Assembly: GCF_000827885.1 (NCBI RefSeq)
Contig: NZ_JTKH01000024.1
Coordinates: 248,001 to 312,000 of the forward strand
DNA length: 64,000 nucleotides
Reading direction: 5' to 3'
Source of the DNA: Vibrio renipiscarius
GTDB taxonomy: Bacteria; Pseudomonadota; Gammaproteobacteria; Enterobacterales; Vibrionaceae
In this document: positions 46,627 to 55,149 of the stretch, piece by piece
How positions within the stretch are numbered: position 1 is the first letter of the stretch
How the letters are laid out: each line of letters begins with the position of its first letter
Position numbers and translations under genes: made by a program
The notes under the pieces: generated by a model
Told to the model about the DNA's origin: nothing
The model's input: only the letters and a program-made list of their open reading frames with translations
Databases searched by the model: none

Positions 46627-46899
46627 TTAATCTGTGATCTTTCCAAATCGAGAACGAGGACATTTCAACGTTTCACATGGCATGTACTGATTGAGCGCTC
46701 TACCGAACAGAGAGCAGATTGCGCTGGCTAAACGAGTATTACGCTTAATCGCTTCACGGCGCGTTTTTGTAAGCAACGTTTTGATCAGTAAAGAGAAGCG
46801 AACTTCCTTTGGATAGTCATGGGAGTTTTGTAGAAAAACAGGAGTGGCAATACGTGTGCAGTACACGCCAGAAGCCAGTTTTATCAAATACGTATTCAC
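46627..46899 (-). pseudogene. Remnant of a tyrosine recombinase N-terminus
   Basis: The 90-codon frame (NTYLIKLASGVYCTRIATP..., VRFSLLIKTLLTKTRREAIKRN) matches the N-terminal domain of the integrase at 52117-53440 (MYLQKAPNGVYQTRICIP..., VSLSTKERSEAIARN) in pattern and strand. The alignment ends after about 70 residues, and the core-binding and catalytic domains are missing. I read it as a relic of an integrated element. Confidence 0.7.
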
Positions 46900-47038
46900 A
46901 TTCTCAACTAATCTCTTGGTTAAATTGCGTTAATAAGCAAAGTATGTATTTTTAGTCGAGGTTGTTAAAAGGTGCTTATTTATGCTGAGTGTTGTGTATT
47001 ATTCCCCAACGTGTATTTAACTCTTTAGCGATAAACTC

Positions 47039-47977
47039 ATGAATCTCTCCCAGATTGACCTGAATCTTCTTTTCGTACTGAAACACTTGCTCGAAGAGAA
47101 GCACGTATCCAATACCGCGATGTCTCTGAATATGAGTCAGTCTTCGGTGAGCCGTACGCTACAAAAAATGCGTACCTTCTTTGACGATGAACTTTTGGTA
47201 CGTAAGAAGTTCGGCTATGAGCTGACCCCTAAAGCAGAGTCGATTAAAGACGATATTAACAATGTCATCATTAACCTAGAGAAGTTGGTTCATAAGCAGT
47301 CGTTCGACCTAAGCAAGGTTGATAGTACTGTGAAGTTTTATGGCTTGCTGCCTCAAATTAATACCTTGATGCCCAAGGTAATCGCGAAGATCCGCAAAGA
47401 AGCGCCGAACATGATCGTGAGTTTAGATTCTGCGCCCAAGCGTCATTTCGAAGCCTTGGTCGCAGGTGATGTGCACTTTGCCTTATCTTCGCATCAGCCG
47501 CCTTCTGCTGAGCAAAATATCTATCGTATGACAGTGGCGAAGCGCACGTTCCGTTTGTTGATGAGCCGAGAGCACCCATTGGCGAATGAAACTCTGACCC
47601 CACAAAAGCTGGCGGAATATGATTTTGGCCAAGTCTCTCTACAAGGTGAGAAAAGGCTTTCTTTCGAACACAAATACCAAGAACTCGGTTTAGCCAATAA
47701 AAAGCAGCGCCTGTCTGCACCTGTGCAGTTGAGTAACTTCAGCTCAGCACCAAGTATTGCTGCTGAAACCGACATCATCTTTCATCTTCCAACGCCTTTC
47801 GCAGAAGCGGCGTGTCATGATCCCCGTCTGATCACCAGAGAAGTACCAGAAGAACTCCATTTGAGCTTTCAGGAAGTTTATTTGTACTGGCACAAGCGAT
47901 TTCATGATGACCCGATGTGCGAATGGGTACGTGAAATCTTCAAAGACCTCTATGTAGGCAAAGATACCTACTCTTAA
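47039..47977 (+). CDS. LysR-type regulator next to iron-receptor genes
   Basis: This 312-residue LysR regulator starts MNLSQIDLNLLFVLKHLLEEKHVSNTA, with an HTH (SQSSVSRTLQKMRTFFDDELLVRK) of the NodD/LeuO-like branch. It lies upstream of the TonB receptor in the same direction, separated by 223 bp. In V. cholerae a LysR protein (IrgB) activates irgA from a divergent gene; here the orientation differs, so control of the receptor is possible but not certain. Confidence 0.8.
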   Translation: MNLSQIDLNLLFVLKHLLEEKHVSNTAMSLNMSQSSVSRTLQKMRTFFDDELLVRKKFGYELTPKAESIKDDINNVIINLEKLVHKQSFDLSKVDSTVKFYGLLPQINTLMPKVIAKIRKEAPNMIVSLDSAPKRHFEALVAGDVHFALSSHQPPSAEQNIYRMTVAKRTFRLLMSREHPLANETLTPQKLAEYDFGQVSLQGEKRLSFEHKYQELGLANKKQRLSAPVQLSNFSSAPSIAAETDIIFHLPTPFAEAACHDPRLITREVPEELHLSFQEVYLYWHKRFHDDPMCEWVREIFKDLYVGKDTYS

Positions 47978-48156
47978 AAGAGAGTAACTTCTAGATAAGT
48001 AAGGCCCGAAGTCTGAGTGATCTGAGAGCCGTTATTCGCTACATCATCAGTTTCATATCAAGCATAAGATGAAGGTAACTATCCGCCTGGCGGATAGCGA
48101 TATTCTATTTTGGCGATAGCAATATGCTTGAAGCGAATGATTTACGCTGCTCTAAT

Positions 48157-48175
48157 TGAGAATGATTATTAAATG
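48157..48175 (+). promoter_or_regulatory. Putative Fur box upstream of TonB receptor
   Basis: TGAGAATGATTATTAAATG resembles the Fur consensus GATAATGATAATCATTATC and lies 26 bp before the receptor ATG, within the expected promoter area. It supports iron-repressed expression of the receptor and esterase. Confidence 0.65.
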
Positions 48176-48200
48176 CAATCTCAATTTAAGTAGAGCCAAG

Positions 48201-50156
48201 ATGAACACTATTCAAACGTTTACTCGTTCTCCCCTTTCTAAATCTATAGCTGCTGCGTGTTTTGTATTCCCTGTAATGGGCTTTGCTAACGAACAAGCAA
48301 ACCAAGTTGATACCGAAGCTTCAACCACAGAAGTCACGACAATGGAAACCATGGTTGTGACAGCGGCGGGTTATGAACAGGTTGTCACCGAAGCGCCGGC
48401 ATCGATCAGCGTGATTACTCGTGAGCAGTTGGAAAACCGATCGTATAAAGATCTGACAGACGCGCTGCGTGATGTACCTGGTGTGATAGTGACAGGTGGT
48501 GGTTCGAGCCAAGACATTTCAATACGTGGTATGCCGGCAGAATACACGGCGATCTTAGTTGATGGACGCAAGCAGTCTAGCCGTGAAACACAACAAAACA
48601 GCAGTGGTGGTTTTGAGCAAGATTGGCTACCACCTCTAAGCGCGATTGAGCGAGTTGAAGTCGTGCGTGGCCCAATGTCGACGCTTTACGGTTCAGACGC
48701 GATTGGCGGTGTGATCAACATTATCACTCGTAAAGATTATCAAGAGTGGCATGGCAGCGTACGTGGTGAAACAACACTGCAAGAGAACTCAGACTCGGGC
48801 AATTCATATCAAAGCCAAGTGCATCTAGCGGGCCCGCTTATTGATGGTCTGTTGAGTGCTTCTTTCTCTGGCTTGTATCAAGAGCGCAAAGAAGATGAGA
48901 TTCTTTACGGATACGGTGGCAAAACATTAGAGAGCTACCGTGGCGCACTTCATTTGACGCCGACAGATGACGACACCTTCTCGTTTGATTACACCTATCA
49001 CGATCAAGAACGTGTGACGACGGATGGCAAATCGAAAACCTCAGATTCTGAGCGAGTGAACAATCGTCAATCATTGGGCCTATCTCACTCAGGCAACTAC
49101 GACTGGGGCTCGGGCACTTCATACATCAACAATGAAACGGTTGAGAATGAAGGCGGAGAAATGGAAGTTGAAAACCTGACTCTGAACTCACAATGGTCTA
49201 TGCCTGTGCTTGAGGCGCATTACTTGACTATTGGCTTCAACTACACACGTCAGGAGCTGGCAGATTCTGCAGAAGATCATGTCTTCAAAAATAACCAATG
49301 GTCACTGTTTGCGGAAGATGAATGGTACATCACTGATTCTTTTGCGCTAACAACTGGCCTCAGATTTGATCAAAATGACGTGTTCGATTCTCACCTGAGC
49401 CCTCGTGTTTATGGTGTGTGGAGTGTTGACTCGTATTGGACAGTGAAAGGCGGTGTTTCAACGGGTTATCGAGCACCAGGCTTAACTGAGATGGAAGCGG
49501 GTTGGGCGCAAGAAAGTTGTGGTGGCGACTGCTCGGTTTACGGTAATCCTGATCTAAAAGCCGAGACGTCAGTGAACAGTGAAATGGGCGTGTACTTTGT
49601 TGGCGATTCCGATTTAAGCTCGAACATCACCGTGTTCTACAGTGACTTTAAAGACAAGATCGACAAGAAAGAGCTGAGCACTAACTGTGGTCGACGTGGT
49701 TGTGATTCTACCTATGTGAACATTGAAGATGCGATTACTTACGGTGCTGAGTACACTATAAATAAAGGCATTACCGAGACGATTTCTATCGGTTCGACGT
49801 ATACCTATACACATACTGAGAAGCAGTCTGGTGAAGATGAAGGTAAGCCACTAACGCAAATTCCTGAGCATTTAGTTACCGTAAATGCAGATTGGCAAGT
49901 ACGTGATGATATCCAATCTTGGATGCGTGTGACATACCGTGGCAAAGAGTCAGAACCGACAACGAGCAGCTCAAGAACGCAATACGAAGCGCCATCAATT
50001 ACTTATGTTGACTTAGGTGCCAACTGGTATGTGCAAAAGAACCTGAAACTGATGGCGGGTATCTACAACCTATTTGATGAGCAAACCGATTACCAAGAGT
50101 TTGGCTACGTTGAAGATGGTCGTCGTTACTGGTTAGCGGCAGAAGCGTCATTCTAG
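48201..50156 (+). CDS. TonB-dependent siderophore receptor (IrgA/FepA-like)
   Basis: This 651-residue outer membrane receptor starts at ATG 48201 (MNTIQTF); the frame upstream to 48156 overlaps the Fur box. A signal peptide, a TonB box (METMVVTA), a plug (ASISVITREQLENRSYKDLTDALRDVPGV and DVSIRGM-like ISIRGMPAEYTAILVDG) and a 22-strand barrel with terminal Phe follow. The closest type is the catecholate receptor group (IrgA, FepA, CirA). A Cys-rich extracellular loop (CGGDC, CGRRGC) is notable. A Fur box precedes it and an esterase gene follows at 14 bp. Confidence 0.9.
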   Translation: MNTIQTFTRSPLSKSIAAACFVFPVMGFANEQANQVDTEASTTEVTTMETMVVTAAGYEQVVTEAPASISVITREQLENRSYKDLTDALRDVPGVIVTGGGSSQDISIRGMPAEYTAILVDGRKQSSRETQQNSSGGFEQDWLPPLSAIERVEVVRGPMSTLYGSDAIGGVINIITRKDYQEWHGSVRGETTLQENSDSGNSYQSQVHLAGPLIDGLLSASFSGLYQERKEDEILYGYGGKTLESYRGALHLTPTDDDTFSFDYTYHDQERVTTDGKSKTSDSERVNNRQSLGLSHSGNYDWGSGTSYINNETVENEGGEMEVENLTLNSQWSMPVLEAHYLTIGFNYTRQELADSAEDHVFKNNQWSLFAEDEWYITDSFALTTGLRFDQNDVFDSHLSPRVYGVWSVDSYWTVKGGVSTGYRAPGLTEMEAGWAQESCGGDCSVYGNPDLKAETSVNSEMGVYFVGDSDLSSNITVFYSDFKDKIDKKELSTNCGRRGCDSTYVNIEDAITYGAEYTINKGITETISIGSTYTYTHTEKQSGEDEGKPLTQIPEHLVTVNADWQVRDDIQSWMRVTYRGKESEPTTSSSRTQYEAPSITYVDLGANWYVQKNLKLMAGIYNLFDEQTDYQEFGYVEDGRRYWLAAEASF

Positions 50157-50170
50157 ATAAGAGGTTCACA

Positions 50171-51067
50171 ATGAAAAAGATAACAAAATTGCTGATGCTT
50201 TCATTTGTTGGATTATCGGCAGCCAATGCCAATGCCAATGCTAATGCGGTGTACACAGTAGAAAAGGACATCTTGTTTAAGACGGTAAAAGCACGAACGA
50301 TCAAGCTTGATCTCTACCTTCCCAAAACAGAAGCAAAGGTTGATGGAAAATATCCGTTGCTCGTTTGGGTACATGGCGGTGCATGGAAGCGAGGCACTAA
50401 AGACGATATCCCGACTAAAAACCCGTTGTTGCTTAATTCTGTTTTAAGTGAAGGTTATGCGTTGGCTGCGGTCGATTATCGTTTAAGTGGCGAAGCAACC
50501 TTCCCAAAACCAGTCGCGGATATTAATGATGCCATTAACTACCTTCATGACCATGCTAACAAGTACAATCTTGCCGCCGATAACGTGGTTATGATGGGGC
50601 GTTCAGCTGGTGGTCATTTAGCGGGATTGGTCGGAGCAAGCAATACGCACGGTGACATTAGCTTTTACTCCGAACCTAAGTATCGAGTGGCTGGCGTGGT
50701 GAGCTTTTTTGGCCCGACGGACCTGCTGGAGCTGGGCAACAAAGGAAACAGACCGACCAGTAAAAAGTCGTCGGTATCTCGCTTCTTAGGTGATATTCCT
50801 AGTGAAGTACCAGAGTTAGCGGCACAAGCTTCAACGACCAGCTATATAAACAGTGATGCTCCTCCTTACATTCAGTTCCATGGAACCGTAGATAAGCGAG
50901 TGCCTTTAGCGCAAAGCCAGATCCTCAAACAGACTTTAGACAAATACGGTATTGAGAATCAGCTGTTTATCGAGGAAGGTGTTGGTCATAGTGCTCCAAT
51001 TTTTGATACCGATAAGTATGTACCGTATGTGATTGCGTTTTTAAAGCGACATTATCCAATCAAATAA
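50171..51067 (+). CDS. Exported alpha/beta-hydrolase (BD-FAE/esterase-like)
   Basis: This 298-residue hydrolase has a signal peptide, the oxyanion motif HGGAW, the nucleophile GRSAGG and a late Asp (GTVDKRVP) and His (GVGHSAP), completing a Ser-Asp-His triad. It is co-transcribed with the siderophore receptor. By context it may cut ester siderophores such as enterobactin-like trilactones in the periplasm, as IroE does, but the sequence group also includes feruloyl and acetyl esterases. Three or four AATGCC/AATGCT units encode Ala-Asn repeats at the end of the signal peptide. Confidence 0.82.
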   Translation: MKKITKLLMLSFVGLSAANANANANAVYTVEKDILFKTVKARTIKLDLYLPKTEAKVDGKYPLLVWVHGGAWKRGTKDDIPTKNPLLLNSVLSEGYALAAVDYRLSGEATFPKPVADINDAINYLHDHANKYNLAADNVVMMGRSAGGHLAGLVGASNTHGDISFYSEPKYRVAGVVSFFGPTDLLELGNKGNRPTSKKSSVSRFLGDIPSEVPELAAQASTTSYINSDAPPYIQFHGTVDKRVPLAQSQILKQTLDKYGIENQLFIEEGVGHSAPIFDTDKYVPYVIAFLKRHYPIK

Positions 51068-51120
51068 TCCCTACTTTTGTGGCGTTACAACGCGCTAGAA
51101 AGCATTCATTGAGCAATTTA

Positions 51121-51159
51121 AAGCCAAGTTGAACACTCAAGTTAAACTTGGCTTTTTTT
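51121..51159 (+). terminator. Terminator after receptor-esterase operon
   Basis: AAGCCAAGTT pairs with AACTTGGCTT and is followed by TTTTTTC, 53 bp after the esterase stop. Confidence 0.88.
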
Positions 51160-51358
51160 CATAGTGCGCGTTCGTAACAATATTGTGTTTATTCATAACT
51201 GATCTGATCCAGTTATACAGATTACTAGAGCAGATTAAAGTTGCCATACTTTAAATAATTCATGCTTTACTAAATTAGATAAATCGCAACACGTTTCTGT
51301 CCAAAAGTGGGTTACAAGCGATCTTGTAACCCTGCACACTTACCTGTAATTTGAATGG

Positions 51359-52120
51359 TTAAATCAGCCCCAATACCTTAAGGCACTCATCATTGATCCC
51401 TGAAGTATGCTTAATCGAGAAATCTTTCAGCGTAAATATTGCAGATTTAGCTCTCTGAACGTCACGCAATTCACGATCATCAACCAAGCATACCGTGAAG
51501 TCTTCCGTGTTTTTTGCTTGGCTTGCATATATGCATATTTCAATGCGATTATCCCCTAAAGTCAAAACAGATTCTGACCTAGAAAAATGCATCTGACTAT
51601 AGTGCCCGAACCTCGAAATTTGTACGTAAAACGCTATCTCAGCTGTATTTTTAGGGATGGCAAAGGGAGTGCCGCATTTTAAGCAAACACATGACAAGCA
51701 CTCGCTGCCCAGTTGGACTCGAACGCCTTTAAGTACTAGTCCATTCAGATACTTATCACGGACCTCTGATGCAAAGTATTGGTAGACTTCATATGGCATA
51801 CATACGTCTTCAGAAGCATCATTCTGCTCAAGCCAGTTGTCTAACGTGTAGCTATCTAAACTAATGTCGGTTTTAAATTGTTCAAGATCACCTAAAGTTC
51901 GATTTATCAGTTGCTGTGAATAGCCTTCTTCAATAAAGGCATCAATAGTGAGATAAGGGTGCGAATAAAGAGTATGAATAGCGTAGTCGATTAGCCCGAT
52001 TTGTTTTTCTCTAACACCAAGCTCAAAAAATCAGGATAAGTCTAAACTGTCAATATAAGATGCACCATCAATGAACGTGGTGATCAAATCTTTGCGGATT
52101 CGGTTAGATAAGCGCATCAT
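51359..52120 (-). pseudogene. Integrase-linked gene broken by one in-frame TGA
   Basis: Reading from ATG 52120, preceded by a strong GGAGG, the frame is MMRLSNRIRKDLITTFIDG... and stays open except for a single TGA at 52031-52033 (codon 30). It then continues 223 codons to 51359 with two CXXC-like pairs (CLSCVCLKCG) in the second half. Without the stop it would be about 253 residues. The start overlaps the end of the integrase (ATGATG/TGA), so the two genes were translationally coupled. The remaining piece from 51799 (146 codons) could still be translated. I do not recognise a family. Nonsense mutation or sequencing error are the simplest explanations. Confidence 0.7.
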
Positions 52121-53440
52121 AAGATTTCCTCCAAATTGATTTCAAATGCAGCAACAATTTCAAGTAACTTATCTATGCGATGTTTTTTCCCGTAACGTCC
52201 ATATGTCATATTGGGATTAGTATGCCCCACGACTTCAGCCACACTATGCCACTACATTCTCTTTCAACTCATCGATAAAGGTATGGCGCAAGCTGTAAGC
52301 TGTAGGGCGTGCTCCCGCACGCATTCCTAACTTAGTTTGCAACTTGCCGAACTGCTGGCGATACGTTTTAGTCCAATCTTTGTCTCTTCCGAGCGGCTTG
52401 TAGTTGAATAAAGGTGAGTGTTTGTGAGTTTTGCGCGACTCGTAAAACTGTAAAAAGCTCTCACGCAACTGTGGGTGTAAGGGGATTGTGCGCACCGCAT
52501 GTTTGTTCTTTAAATGTTGATCTTTAGATAGGTCGGTTACTTTAATACACGGAATACGCATCTGCCATACAATGTCTTTGACGTATATCTGACATACCTC
52601 TCCAGTTCGAAAACCATGAAACAGTTGTAACTTAGTAACCCACTGGAAATCTTCTGTTTGTCGCATATATTCGGCACTTCGAAACAGCCTAATCAACTCA
52701 GACTCAGTCCAGCGTTCTCGTCGCTCTGAAGCATGCAGCTTACTTTTAAACTTTGGATTTATCCCCTGAGCTGGATTATCTGAGTTGAAACCTTTTGCTT
52801 TAAGCCAAGCAAAATACTGTTTAACCGACGCGAAATAACCTTGGTTTGATTTTGCCGAGCGTTTCTCACTAATTAAGTGATCAACATAAGCTAGTAAGTC
52901 AGCACTGGTTACTGTGTTTTGACCCAAGCCCTTACGAGCAAGGAACTGCATACAATGATTAATTCGCTGCTCTAGCTGGTGTACAGCGAGTTTGGTAATT
53001 CCTTGCTTATGTTTACTTTCCACAAACAACGCAAGAGAATCATCAAAAGAAGTGGGCTTACAACGATTTGCGGTATTTCGATGTTCAAAAGCATCGTTTA
53101 TTAATGATTCAGCTACAGAATGCTCGTCAACAAGCTCTACCGCTTTATATTGCGGATGTTCATATGACGCTGAACCACTAACAAATGAAAGGCGGATACA
53201 ATTGATATTTTGATCGAGAGCTGATTTGAAGAGATCAAATTTAGGGGGACGCGAGGTATCTAGCCTAGTAATGGCGGAGCGAAGGTAGTTAGCTACTATG
53301 AAGTTACGAGCAATCGCTTCTGAGCGTTCTTTGGTGCTTAAGCTGACTTTGATGTCGAATGGATAACCAAATTGTCTTAATGACTTGGGGATGCAAATGC
53401 GGGTTTGATAGACGCCGTTGGGCGCTTTTTGTAGGTACAT
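52117..53440 (-). pseudogene. Tyrosine recombinase, frameshifted before the catalytic tyrosine
   Basis: The frame starting at 53440 encodes a complete-looking recombinase core: an N-terminal DNA-binding domain, the box-I Arg (GFRTGEVC) and YSLRHTFIDEL. It hits a TAG at 52244. A +1 frame continues with VAEVVGHTNPNMTYGRYGKKHRIDKL, which carries the GH and the nucleophile Tyr, to a TGA at 52119-52117. One extra base near 52250, or two lost, would explain it. The truncated ORF lacks its Tyr and is inactive unless ribosomes shift frame. It reads away from the att-like site at 53.53 kb. Confidence 0.85.
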
Positions 53441-53487
53441 TGTCTCACCTCATTGGATTAGAAGTGATTTGCAGTACTACAGAATAC

Positions 53488-53512
53488 AAAAAGCCCTTGA
53501 AAATCAAGGGCT
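53488..53512 (-). terminator. Terminator beside the att-like site
   Basis: AAGCCCTTGA/TCAAGGGCTT with a TTTTT tract on the minus strand. It sits just past the displaced tRNA-Ser 3' end, as a tRNA terminator would, and before the integrase start at 53440. Confidence 0.75.
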
Positions 53513-53528
53513 TGGACGTATAAATTAG

Positions 53529-53551
53529 TGGCGGAGAGATAGGGATTTGAA
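53529..53551 (-). other. Displaced tRNA-Ser 3' end (att-like site)
   Basis: GTGGCGGAGAGATAGGGATTTGA (positions 53529-53551) matches the 3' end including CCA of the tRNA-Ser at 20951-20973 at all but one base, with no tRNA 5' half next to it. Such fragments are the signature of integration into a tRNA gene. It lies 90 bp from an integrase start. Confidence 0.75.
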
Positions 53552-53886
53552 AACTATCTACACTGAAACCTATAAAAATCAAAGTCTTTGACTCTATGGG
53601 GGTTTTTCCGTTGAAATTAGAAAAGCCTAGCGTCCATCTATGTTTCACATTAGATAATACCCAACTACAGCCCATTTACAAGATTAACCACTGAGATTTT
53701 TTCACAGCCACTATATCTCTTTATGAAACAAATAGATTAAAATCGCATGCTGCTACCTGTAACACACTATCCATAGCAGCATTATCAGTAATGAAATCTT
53801 GCTAGATTCTTTTGCGATGATCATCTTCACATAGCGAAACGAGATTACTAGGGCTACACCTAGGTTCAGTAAAGGTTAAGACACAA
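53552..53886. other. Intergenic region at island junction
   Basis: These 335 AT-rich base pairs lie between the att-like site and the nuclease-like gene. I see nothing beyond the likely promoter of that operon. Confidence 0.35.
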
Positions 53887-54408
53887 ATGAGTGAACTCGA
53901 AAGAAAAAAAGAAGCTTTGCGTAAAAAATCGTTGGGCGAACTAGGTGAATTATTTGCAGTAAAAGCTTTGGTTGATGCTCGATACGATAGAGTCCGTAAC
54001 CTCAATGACGACAAAATGAACTTCCCATTTGCAGACCTATACGGTGAATTCAACGGTGAAAAACAAGTCATCAGCATTAAGGCTAGAAATAAATATCAAA
54101 CGAATGGAAAGATAAATAGCTCTTACAATTTAGGGAACAATTGCTATGCAAAAGCCCAAAAAGCAGAAGAAGCATATGGAGCAAAGGCATATTGGATGGC
54201 TATTCAGTTTGATAAAACGACATACAGCATTTACTTCGGTGCATTATCTGACCTAGCAGACCGAAATTCTATCCCTTTGGCTGCATGCGAAGATGGCAGT
54301 CTTGGCAAGTGCCTAGTTAAAGACAAAAAACACTATTTTGATTTTGACTTTTTCAGCAATATAAAACCTAGTCAAACAACTTCAACTTCTAGTGAAGGTC
54401 AAAAATGA
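53887..54408 (+). CDS. Putative PD-(D/E)XK-fold nuclease-like protein
   Basis: This 173-residue protein has the outline of a PD-(D/E)XK nuclease: an N-terminal helix with GELGELFAVKAL, an acidic residue in FADLYGEFNG and a strand with a Lys in KQVISIKARNKYQT. The Glu usually before the x-K is Ser here, which some families allow or which may weaken catalysis. Ending overlapped by 4 bp with the next gene, it forms a two-gene unit in the island. A role as a DNA nuclease in defence or element maintenance is inferred. Confidence 0.55.
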   Translation: MSELERKKEALRKKSLGELGELFAVKALVDARYDRVRNLNDDKMNFPFADLYGEFNGEKQVISIKARNKYQTNGKINSSYNLGNNCYAKAQKAEEAYGAKAYWMAIQFDKTTYSIYFGALSDLADRNSIPLAACEDGSLGKCLVKDKKHYFDFDFFSNIKPSQTTSTSSEGQK

Positions 54409-55034
54409 ACTTTAAAGAGCTAATGCAGATAAAACCTAAACAGTGGGGACTACGAGGAGATCCGCATCTATGGGACGAGATTTCTGAGCATCTTCAACAC
54501 GAAGAAGTACCTAAAGATCAAAAAGACATAGAAGCTATTATTGTAAGATGCATCGAAGATATTACAGGCTGTTCAATTGAAAATACATCAGAGGTATTTG
54601 TTGAACGTTACTCACAAGGAGGTATGTCTTCAGGAGTAGTATCAATTGATTTCTGGCTCAACAAAGCTCTTCCTTTCCTTATTGAAAATTACTTGCATAA
54701 TCTACAAGAGAGCTGTTTTAGAAACATGTCATTTGATATTACTACAATGTATGAAGCTTTAAATGACAGTGTTCGAATTAACAGAAGTAACGACTCTATT
54801 AAAATTGAAGTTCTATCTATTGATTGGAGTAACCCTGATAGCCCTATAACATCCTGGTCAGTTTACAAACAATTACCATTAGATTGTAAGTTAAACGTGG
54901 AAGTAAACACACTATTAAGAAGTAAATATTTTGGTTACTGTGAATCTTGCAATTCTTATAAAATCATAGGACATATGGATAGCAAGAAGATGTGTCAGTG
55001 CTGCGCTAGCTTACACCTTGGGAAAATCTACTAA
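54405..55034 (+). CDS. Unknown protein with C-terminal zinc ribbon
   Basis: This 209-residue protein overlaps the nuclease-like gene (ATGA). The first 35 residues (KPKQWGLRGDPHLWDEISEHL) resemble a conserved start seen in small hypothetical proteins, and the C-terminus has CESCNSY...CQCCA, a likely zinc site. I do not know the function. Close coupling to a nuclease-like gene suggests a regulator or partner subunit. Confidence 0.6.
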   Translation: MNFKELMQIKPKQWGLRGDPHLWDEISEHLQHEEVPKDQKDIEAIIVRCIEDITGCSIENTSEVFVERYSQGGMSSGVVSIDFWLNKALPFLIENYLHNLQESCFRNMSFDITTMYEALNDSVRINRSNDSIKIEVLSIDWSNPDSPITSWSVYKQLPLDCKLNVEVNTLLRSKYFGYCESCNSYKIIGHMDSKKMCQCCASLHLGKIY

Positions 55035-55090
55035 AAATTATAACTTTCACTCTGCAAGAGTCACTTTCACCAATGCGATAATATATTAAA

Positions 55091-55117
55091 ATGCCACTTA
55101 ACATCTATAAGTGGCAC
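55091..55117. terminator. Stem-loop between convergent island genes
   Basis: TGCCACTTA pairs with TAAGTGGCA around 7 nt, between the zinc-ribbon gene (+) and the DUF262 gene (-). No long T tract. Confidence 0.5.
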
Positions 55118-55149
55118 TTAATTATATGGTTATATTTCCATAATTGAGA

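Noticed and set aside
52031..52033. TGA as a selenocysteine codon
   Set aside because: I see no SECIS-like hairpin directly after it and no redox motif around codon 30; a nonsense change is simpler.
20951..53551. Direct repeats of tRNA-Ser 3' end could bound one 32.6-kb island
   Set aside because: The intact tRNA is at the left end with its 5' half inside the interval, which is the wrong order for integration at its 3' end. Housekeeping-like ppiB also lies inside.
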